Shown here: positions 1-5,212 of the stretch, in pieces
Numbering within the stretch: the stretch's first letter is position 1
Layout of the letters: every line of letters starts with the position of its first letter
Source of the DNA: Euryarchaeota archaeon UBA346
Lineage (GTDB): Archaea > Thermoplasmatota > E2 > DHVEG-1
DNA length: 5,212 bases
Reading direction: 5' to 3'
NCBI GenBank assembly: GCA_002496355.1
Contig: DAJP01000071.1
Span: 32,272-37,483 of the forward strand
Made by a program: the position numbers and the translations under genes
Notes under the pieces: generated by a model
Databases searched by the model: none
Told to the model about the DNA's origin: nothing
The model's input: the letters and a program-made list of their open reading frames with translations, nothing else

Positions 1-647
1 CGTTTCGCAATCTCTAAAAGATACCCAAAGTCCTTGTAGAACGGGTTCTCCAAATCATGATGCAGGATCCATGCCATGTGGAATGATCCCCCCCGGGAGA
101 CCATGGGGATGAGTCGTCGTTGTTTCCGAAGACGCTCTACACTTACTTTAGTAATACCAACATGGACGACCGCAAAATCAACACCCTGTTTCGCCTGATG
201 TTCCACCATCGAGAACATATCATCGCTAGTCATCTCAACAATCGAGCCGCGTTTCTCAATTGCCTCAATCCCTGCTTGATAAATAGGGACCGTCCCAAAA
301 GGAACAGGCACAGTTTTCAACAACCGACGACGAATCGCATCAAGATCACCACCCGTGGATAAATCCATCACCGCATGGGCACCAGCGGTAACTGCGACCT
401 TTGCTTTCTCCACTTCCTCGTTTATATGACAATACTCACGGGACGTCCCGATATTCGCATTAACCTTCACCCGCAGACCCTCCCCGATTCCAAGCGTTGA
501 AGGCGCATGAATCGGATTACAGGGAATGACGATATGACCAGCAGCGATCCTCCTACGGAGCACGTCCAAAGACGTCTTCTCAGCTGTCGCCACCTGCCTC
601 ATCTGCACCGTCGTCTTCCCTTGTTTTGCCGTAGAAATCTGCGTCAT
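1..647 (-). CDS. thiC: Phosphomethylpyrimidine synthase ThiC, N-terminal 215 residues (3' end beyond the window)
   Basis: ThiC is a radical-SAM enzyme that rearranges aminoimidazole ribotide into hydroxymethylpyrimidine phosphate, the pyrimidine precursor of thiamine; it acts in the cytoplasm. The minus-strand frame is open from ATG at 647 to the left edge. Family hallmarks seen in order are KVNANIGTS (residues 61-69), MDLSTGGD (94-101), PVPFGTVPIYQA (114-125), KQGVDF followed by His162 (153-162) and VSRGG (183-187). The start is well placed: the reading begins MTQISTAKQG, as expected for the short prokaryotic form, and AGGTG lies six bases upstream. An ATG at 652 in another frame hits a stop at its third codon. 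The C-terminal CxxCxxxxC iron-sulfur motif of the family would lie outside the window, so intactness cannot be judged. No frameshift is visible. The coding strand favours G- and T-ending codons, opposite to its two neighbours. Identification is by recognised motifs and is very secure. Confidence 0.96.
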   Translation of the reverse strand, partial: MTQISTAKQGKTTVQMRQVATAEKTSLDVLRRRIAAGHIVIPCNPIHAPSTLGIGEGLRVKVNANIGTSREYCHINEEVEKAKVAVTAGAHAVMDLSTGGDLDAIRRRLLKTVPVPFGTVPIYQAGIEAIEKRGSIVEMTSDDMFSMVEHQAKQGVDFAVVHVGITKVSVERLRKQRRLIPMVSRGGSFHMAWILHHDLENPFYKDFGYLLEIAK

Positions 648-791
648 AACATCCACCTAACAGCTTCACTCTCTTAAATCTTTCAATACACTCGGAAGAC
701 AACAAAAAAAGAAAAAAAACACAGACACCATGACAAGGAAACCATAACACTAAAAACAACATGCCCTATACAGACCCTTGAAAATATTTTT
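648..791. promoter_or_regulatory. Divergent thiC/polB intergenic region
   Basis: These 144 bases separate two genes pointing away from each other, so both promoters should lie here or slightly inside the genes. The region is A-rich on the plus strand. Bases 704-719 are A7-G-A8, which reads as T8-C-T7 in the thiC direction. Candidate TATA-like sites are weak. CTATA at 766-770 is centred about 24 bases before the polB ATG, which would suit a leaderless transcript. An AT-rich stretch at 780-791 is too close to the ATG to serve it. For thiC, TTTAAG (678-673 on the minus strand) is too near the start to leave the ribosome binding site in the mRNA, and TGTATTGA (690-683) fits better but is a poor match. 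I see no TPP riboswitch core and no convincing operator palindrome. The function is inferred from gene orientation; the exact boxes are uncertain. Confidence 0.55.
654..658 (-). promoter_or_regulatory. Ribosome binding site of thiC
   Basis: On the minus strand AGGTG lies six bases before the thiC ATG. It is complementary to part of the CACCUCC sequence near the 3' end of archaeal 16S rRNA. It supports the start at 647 and implies a transcript with a short leader rather than a leaderless one. Confidence 0.6.
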
Positions 792-2492
792 ATGGGCGAG
801 ATAATGGAATCCATCCTCAAACTCTTCTCAGATCATGGGACGTTCGTCCTCCCCGATGCACTCACCTATATCCGCTCAAAAGAAAAACCAGATGATTTCG
901 CCGCATTCCTCATAAAAAACCTCAGAGAATATCCCTTATTCCTCGAACTAGATGCCATAAAGAACATCGAATCATCAACCCAGCAACTGATTGAAACCCC
1001 TCTGACTATCCCACCACCGCAAACCCTGCCACAACCAATACCTGGGGTCGAAAAAACCATTGAAAAGGAGTTCCAAAAAAAGATGCTCTCAAAAATATAC
1101 AATAAATCAAGCTTCCCAAAAGAGGTCAACGAAGAAGAAGACGAAGAAGACACCGAAGAAGAACAACCACCTCAAGAGGAAAAAAAACCACTCCAGCCCC
1201 TTGACCTAAAAACCGTGAAAAGCTGGAAGCCACTCGCAAAGGAATACACTTCTGAAGTTTGCATCATCAATGATATCACAGGGAAACGAAGCAGCGAGGG
1301 AACCACCCAGGATTTCGTCACCCTCTTCAGAGAACGCTACCAGGGGATCCGAAAAATCCTCACCAGCCAACGACGAGAGATCTCTCAATTCATCCCCATC
1401 GACCGGATAAAGAAAACCATGACTGATGTCCAACTCATCGGCATCGTGAAAAACGTCAAAACCACCCATAATGGTCATCGCCTCATCGAAATCGAGGACG
1501 ACACCGGCTCTGCAGCGCTCATGGCGTTGAAAAGCAACACAGAGATAATGCAGCTAGCTAGTGAGGTGATGCTTGATGAGGTCATCGGGGTGGTTGGAAA
1601 AATCAGCAAAAATAAAGACCTCATCATACTTCAAAACATCATCTACCCTGACATAAAAATGCATCAAGACAGAAAGCGGATAGAACCGCCCCTCTGTGTC
1701 GCGTTCCTCTCCGACGTCCACATCGGAAGCAAGATGTTCATGGATTCTGAATGGAATGCGTTTCTCCGCTGGATCAATGGGGACCTTGGGAATTTCAGGC
1801 AACGAGATGTTGCCAGCAAACTCAAATACCTCGTGCTCCCTGGTGATCTCGTGGACGGTATCGGCATTTACCCGAACCAGGAAAAAGAACTCTCTATCAG
1901 CAACATCTATGATCAATACCAGGCGCTTGCCAAGCAATTTGAATACATCCCTGACCATATCACGATCCTGCTCCAACCAGGGAATCATGATGCGGTACGA
2001 CCCGCGGAACCACAACCAGCGTTTGAAAAAGAAATACGTGATCTCTTCTCCGGAAAAGAATTCATTTTCATCGGAAATCCCTCCTATTTCTCGCTCCATG
2101 GTGTAAATATCCTATCCTACCATGGACAAAGCCTGCTAGACTACTCCACGAACATTCAATCCCTGAACTACAACGAGCCAACGGAGGTCATGAAGCTCAT
2201 GCTGAAGAAACGGCACCTCGCTCCGACCTACGGGGGGTATACCCCTCTAGCCCCAGAGCATGTGGATTATATGCTCATTAATGAGGTTCCTGATATCTTC
2301 GTCACCGGTCATGTCCACACTTCATCGATTGACAATTATCGTGGTGTCACCCTCATCAACGCCTCCAGCTGGCAGTCACAGACGTCTTACCAAAAGATGA
2401 TGAATTTCGTCCCGGATTCTGCAAAACTCCCTCTCGTCGATTTGAAGACCGGTAGTGCCACCGCCATGGATTTCAGCAAAACAACCATATAA
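792..2492 (+). CDS. polB: DNA polymerase D (Pol II) small subunit DP1, 3'-5' exonuclease
   Basis: DP1 is the proofreading and scaffolding subunit of PolD, the archaeal replicative polymerase; it binds DP2. The protein has 566 residues. Residues 5-60 form a helical N-terminal region of the DP1 type. Residues 65-150 are a proline- and glutamate-rich linker with a strongly acidic run at 114-124. An OB fold follows at about 208-290, then a calcineurin-like phosphoesterase domain from about 299 to the end. All five metal-binding motifs are present: DVH (Asp308, His310), GDLVD (Asp352), GNHD (Asn398, His399, Asp400), YHG (His444) and GHVH (His507, His509), so the nuclease should be active, unlike the degenerate B subunits of eukaryotic polymerases. 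The start is either ATG 792 or the in-frame ATG at 804, which gives MESILKLF and resembles other DP1 starts; neither has a clear ribosome binding site. Stop TAA is at 2490-2492. polC follows after 93 bases on the same strand. Product assignment is very secure; the exact start is not. Confidence 0.96.
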   Translation: MGEIMESILKLFSDHGTFVLPDALTYIRSKEKPDDFAAFLIKNLREYPLFLELDAIKNIESSTQQLIETPLTIPPPQTLPQPIPGVEKTIEKEFQKKMLSKIYNKSSFPKEVNEEEDEEDTEEEQPPQEEKKPLQPLDLKTVKSWKPLAKEYTSEVCIINDITGKRSSEGTTQDFVTLFRERYQGIRKILTSQRREISQFIPIDRIKKTMTDVQLIGIVKNVKTTHNGHRLIEIEDDTGSAALMALKSNTEIMQLASEVMLDEVIGVVGKISKNKDLIILQNIIYPDIKMHQDRKRIEPPLCVAFLSDVHIGSKMFMDSEWNAFLRWINGDLGNFRQRDVASKLKYLVLPGDLVDGIGIYPNQEKELSISNIYDQYQALAKQFEYIPDHITILLQPGNHDAVRPAEPQPAFEKEIRDLFSGKEFIFIGNPSYFSLHGVNILSYHGQSLLDYSTNIQSLNYNEPTEVMKLMLKKRHLAPTYGGYTPLAPEHVDYMLINEVPDIFVTGHVHTSSIDNYRGVTLINASSWQSQTSYQKMMNFVPDSAKLPLVDLKTGSATAMDFSKTTI

Positions 2493-2516
2493 ATAAAAAA
2501 GAAAGATATACTTCTA

Positions 2517-2522
2517 TTTTTT
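2517..2522 (+). terminator. Possible T-tract terminator after polB
   Basis: A run of six T residues lies 25 bases after the polB stop codon within an AT-rich stretch. Archaeal RNA polymerase can terminate at T-tracts without a hairpin, so this could end or attenuate polB transcription before polC. The tract is short, and the gap to polC is small enough for read-through, so the call is weak. Confidence 0.3.
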
Positions 2523-2585
2523 ATCTATAAGAACACAAACCTTTAAGTGAGTCACCGCCATGTAGAAATTGTTTATTTTCAGAGC
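2523..2585 (+). promoter_or_regulatory. polB-polC spacer with possible polC promoter
   Basis: This AT-rich spacer precedes polC. Two TATA-like hexamers are visible: CTATAA at 2525-2530 and TTTAAG at 2542-2547. The second would place a transcription start near 2570, about 16 bases before the polC ATG, which fits archaeal geometry. No purine-rich ribosome binding site is seen directly before ATG 2586. polC may therefore have its own promoter, be co-transcribed with polB, or both; the sequence does not decide. Confidence 0.3.
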
Positions 2586-5212
2586 ATGAGAATTATGGAT
2601 GGGGAGACGTCCAGAGATATCGCTGCAAGTCCAGCTATGCGTGCATATTTTCAACAGCTTCAGCAGGATATCGACGCATGTTATGCTCTTGCGAACGCTG
2701 CACGTCGTAAAGGATGCGATCCTGAGCTAACCGTGGAAATCCCCCAAGCCCTTGACCTTGCCGCCCGCGTCGAACAACTCGTTGGACCAGAGGGGATCGC
2801 CCCGAAAATCAGACAAGCAACCAACAAAATCGGCAATCGAGAATTGGTTTCACTTGAGATCTCACGGATGATTGCAGATCGGAAAACGTATCGCTTCGAC
2901 ACGATAGAACAAGCATTGGATCAGGCGATCAGAACAGGGCTTGCTATCCTCACTGAAGGAGTCCTTGTAGCTCCGCTTGAAGGTATTGCAGAGGTACGAG
3001 TCGGTCGGAACAACGATGGCACTAACTACGTCGACTTATACTTCTCAGGACCCATCCGAAGCGCAGGAGGAACCGGTCAGGCGATGAGCGTCCTGATCGC
3101 GGATGTCGTCCGTCGTGACCTTGGTATCGGTCGGTATATCGCCACGCAGGGGGAAATCGAACGGCTCAAAGAAGAAATCCCCTTATATAAACGTGTACAG
3201 CACCTGCAATATCTTCCCTCGGTCGATGAAATCGACCTCATCATGAAGAACTGCCCGATCTGCATCAATGGTGAAGGAACCGAGGATGAGGAAGTCGCGG
3301 GATATCGAGACCTCCCTCGGGTTGGGACCAACCGTTTACGAGGAGGTGCTTGTCTTGTCATTGCTGAAGGTCTGTGCCTGAAAGCACCAAAGATCAATAA
3401 ACACATTAAAAAGATGAAGCTCCCGGGCTGGGAGTTCCTCGAACCATTCGTCAACAAAGGAGTAGAACCCACCAAAGAGAGTGGGGAGATCCCGATGATT
3501 CCCCCCTCCTACAAATACATTGGTGAGGTTATCGCAGGTAGACCTGTACTGTCTCATCCCTCCAGGAAAGGAGGATTTCGTCTGAGATACGGGCGGGCAC
3601 GTACCGCGGGACTAGCCTCAACGGCGATCAGCCCTGCGACCATGTTCATCCTCGATAGCTTCATTACGGTCGGCACGCAGATGAAAACCGAACGACCAGG
3701 GAAAGGAACGATTGGCACACCCTGCGATCAAATCGAAGGTCCTATCGTCCTGTTACAGAACGGAGACCTCATCCAGATCAATGACGTCAAGGACATCCGT
3801 AGCGATATCAAAAAAATCATTGACCTTGGTGAGATCCTCATTCCCTTCGGGGAGTTCATCGAAAACAACGCGTACCTTCCCGACGCATCCTATGTCTATG
3901 AATGGTGGGTTCAAGAACTCCAGAACATCCTTGGCATCAACCCACCAAACAACACCTATACTGCTCTCATCGAAACAGAACAGAGTCTCCAACAGAAAAT
4001 CAATCAGGACTTCGGAAGAACATTGGACATTCACCAGCCCACACCAACCGATGCGTTTCTTCTCTCTGAACGATACCAGGTGCCTCTCCATCCAACCGTG
4101 AACCTCTTCTGGCATGATCTCCCAATCCCCGATCAAGTGACTCTCATGACGTACATCAAAGATCAAGGTACACTTCTCACTGACGGACCGTTGACACTTC
4201 TCTTACCTAATAACCAAGAAATAAAAAACATCCTTATCGAGCTAGGAGTACTCCATACCCAACGGGAAGGAACACTGCGAATCACCCAGTACGCCTACCC
4301 CCTGATCCGTTGCTGTGGTCTTGACATTAAAGAAGGGACCATTGTAACGACTGACCGATGGAGGAAACGCTCCGAGGGAGAAACAACTCTTACATTCGTA
4401 TCAGCACTCGCAGGGGTACACATCCGGCCTCGTGCACCGTTCCGCATCGGCACTCGCATGGGTCGACCAGAAAAAGCATCTCCCCGGAAAATGCGACCAC
4501 CACCACACGTCCTCTTCCCCCTAGGAGATTACGGGGGAAATCAACGTCTTGTGAAAAACGCTGCAGAGAACGTCACCATCGAGGTAGAAGTAGGGAAACG
4601 ACGATGCCCAAACTGTCATACGATCACATTTCATCTGATCTGCACCTGCGGGACTCACACTGAAGTCATCGAAGGGAAACTGGAGAAACAACAGATCAAC
4701 CTTTCTGAAGAACTCGAAAAAGCACAAAAGAACCTTAAAGAACATATCCTCCCAGAGACCATCAAAGGAGTCATTGGGACGATCTCGAAACATAAGACCC
4801 CTGAACCACTCGAGAAAGGCATCCTTCGGGCTAAACATAACGTCTATGTGTTCAAAGACGGGACCATCCGGTTCGATATGACCGACGCTCCCTTAACTCA
4901 TTTTAAACCGAGAGAAATCGGTGTGCCCTTGAAACGATTGAAAGAACTCGGGTACATAAAAGATTATTTAGGAAATGAGCTCCAATCTGAAGAACAGATA
5001 TGTGAATTGAAAGTCCAGGACGTTATCGTTTCAGATTCTTGTGCTGAGTATTTTGTGCAAGTGTCAAAATTTATTGATGATTTATTGACGAAGTTTTATG
5101 ATGTTCCTCGATTCTATAAGGTGAAGAAAAACCAGGATATCGTTGGACATCTCGTTGTTGGACTCGCACCACACACCTCCGCTGGAGCACTCGGTCGTAT
5201 CATCGGATTTAC
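2586..5212 (+). CDS. polC: DNA polymerase D (Pol II) large subunit DP2, first 875 residues (3' end beyond the window)
   Basis: DP2 is the catalytic subunit of PolD, built around double-psi beta barrels related to those of multisubunit RNA polymerases. The frame is open from ATG 2586 to the right edge without a stop. Family signatures in order are VEIPQA near residue 60, GPIRSAGGT (155-163), a CPIC pair (Cys223, Cys226), the R245-G254 block ending NRLRGG, RYGR (334-337), MGRPEK (625-630), a zinc-ribbon-like set (Cys674, Cys677, Cys686, Cys688), PEPLEKGILRAKH in the 730s-740s and HTSAG followed by GRIIGF from 863. Residues about 693-725 are charged and helical in appearance. The catalytic aspartates of the family, in the NCDGDED context, would lie just past the edge. 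ATG 2586 is chosen; ATG 2595 is an equally good in-frame start, and GTG 2547 is possible but overlaps a TATA-like box. No intein interrupts the visible part. Codons are mostly C-ending except at 5031-5111. Identification is very secure. Confidence 0.96.
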   Translation, partial: MRIMDGETSRDIAASPAMRAYFQQLQQDIDACYALANAARRKGCDPELTVEIPQALDLAARVEQLVGPEGIAPKIRQATNKIGNRELVSLEISRMIADRKTYRFDTIEQALDQAIRTGLAILTEGVLVAPLEGIAEVRVGRNNDGTNYVDLYFSGPIRSAGGTGQAMSVLIADVVRRDLGIGRYIATQGEIERLKEEIPLYKRVQHLQYLPSVDEIDLIMKNCPICINGEGTEDEEVAGYRDLPRVGTNRLRGGACLVIAEGLCLKAPKINKHIKKMKLPGWEFLEPFVNKGVEPTKESGEIPMIPPSYKYIGEVIAGRPVLSHPSRKGGFRLRYGRARTAGLASTAISPATMFILDSFITVGTQMKTERPGKGTIGTPCDQIEGPIVLLQNGDLIQINDVKDIRSDIKKIIDLGEILIPFGEFIENNAYLPDASYVYEWWVQELQNILGINPPNNTYTALIETEQSLQQKINQDFGRTLDIHQPTPTDAFLLSERYQVPLHPTVNLFWHDLPIPDQVTLMTYIKDQGTLLTDGPLTLLLPNNQEIKNILIELGVLHTQREGTLRITQYAYPLIRCCGLDIKEGTIVTTDRWRKRSEGETTLTFVSALAGVHIRPRAPFRIGTRMGRPEKASPRKMRPPPHVLFPLGDYGGNQRLVKNAAENVTIEVEVGKRRCPNCHTITFHLICTCGTHTEVIEGKLEKQQINLSEELEKAQKNLKEHILPETIKGVIGTISKHKTPEPLEKGILRAKHNVYVFKDGTIRFDMTDAPLTHFKPREIGVPLKRLKELGYIKDYLGNELQSEEQICELKVQDVIVSDSCAEYFVQVSKFIDDLLTKFYDVPRFYKVKKNQDIVGHLVVGLAPHTSAGALGRIIGF

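Noticed and set aside
88..94. Run of seven C residues as a possible frameshift or sequencing-error site in thiC
   Set aside because: The frame on both sides gives correct ThiC sequence (VSRGGSF then HMAW), so no shift has occurred.
120..362. Plus-strand open frame of 80 codons inside the first 650 bases
   Set aside because: It lies antisense to thiC, whose minus-strand frame carries clear family motifs across the whole stretch.
731..741. Imperfect palindrome near CCATGACAAGG as a thiC operator
   Set aside because: Only four of five arm positions pair and the arms are short; this is expected by chance in a 144-base region.
580..762. Minus-strand 60-codon frame spanning the intergenic region and the thiC start
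   Set aside because: It overlaps the start of thiC in a different frame, its hydrophobic start comes from translating the T-rich tract, and it has no ribosome binding site that I can see.
648..791. TPP riboswitch upstream of thiC
   Set aside because: The conserved CUGAGA and the downstream core sequence of the TPP-binding RNA are not present on the thiC strand.
1206..2106. Several open frames of 67-181 codons on the minus strand and in another plus frame within polB
   Set aside because: All overlap the conserved OB-fold and phosphoesterase coding sequence of DP1; their translations show no recognisable family and reflect the low stop-codon density of the shadow frames.
2501..2527. Possible hairpin AGATA / TATCT in the spacer after polB
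   Set aside because: The stem is only five A/T-dominated base pairs around a 13-base loop and is not likely to be stable.
2681..4838. Open frames of 73-137 codons on both strands within polC
   Set aside because: They are shadows of the conserved DP2 frame; the translations are arginine-, serine- and threonine-rich without domains.

Overview
The window comes from a PolD-bearing archaeon, most likely a euryarchaeon. Two adjacent genes encode the small (DP1, polB) and large (DP2, polC) subunits of the D-family replicative DNA polymerase, which is found only in archaea. The ribosome binding site in front of the third gene matches an archaeal anti-Shine-Dalgarno sequence. I cannot place the organism more finely by eye.

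Layout. Bases 1-647, minus strand: the N-terminal half of thiC (phosphomethylpyrimidine synthase, thiamine pyrimidine synthesis), running off the left edge before its iron-sulfur cysteine motif. Bases 648-791: a 144-base divergent intergenic region that must hold the promoters of thiC and polB. Its most visible element is a long T-tract on the thiC strand. Bases 792-2492, plus strand: complete polB, 566 residues, with an N-terminal helical region, an acidic linker, an OB fold and a phosphoesterase domain whose five metal-binding motifs are all present. Bases 2493-2585: a short AT-rich spacer with a T6 run and several weak TATA-like hexamers. Bases 2586-5212, plus strand: the first 875 codons of polC, cut by the right edge just before the region expected to carry the polymerase catalytic aspartates.

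How the genes work together. DP1 supplies 3'-5' proofreading and tethers DP2, which holds the polymerase active site; together they form PolD. Adjacent DP1 and DP2 genes are also known in Pyrococcus. ThiC is metabolically unrelated and shares only the divergent intergenic region.

This is essentially an ordinary core-genome region and I do not see a new system. The points most worth checking are a base-composition asymmetry that follows the DNA strand rather than the coding direction, a local reversal of it inside polC, and the T-rich upstream region of thiC. No RNA genes, mobile elements, CRISPR arrays or inteins were seen.
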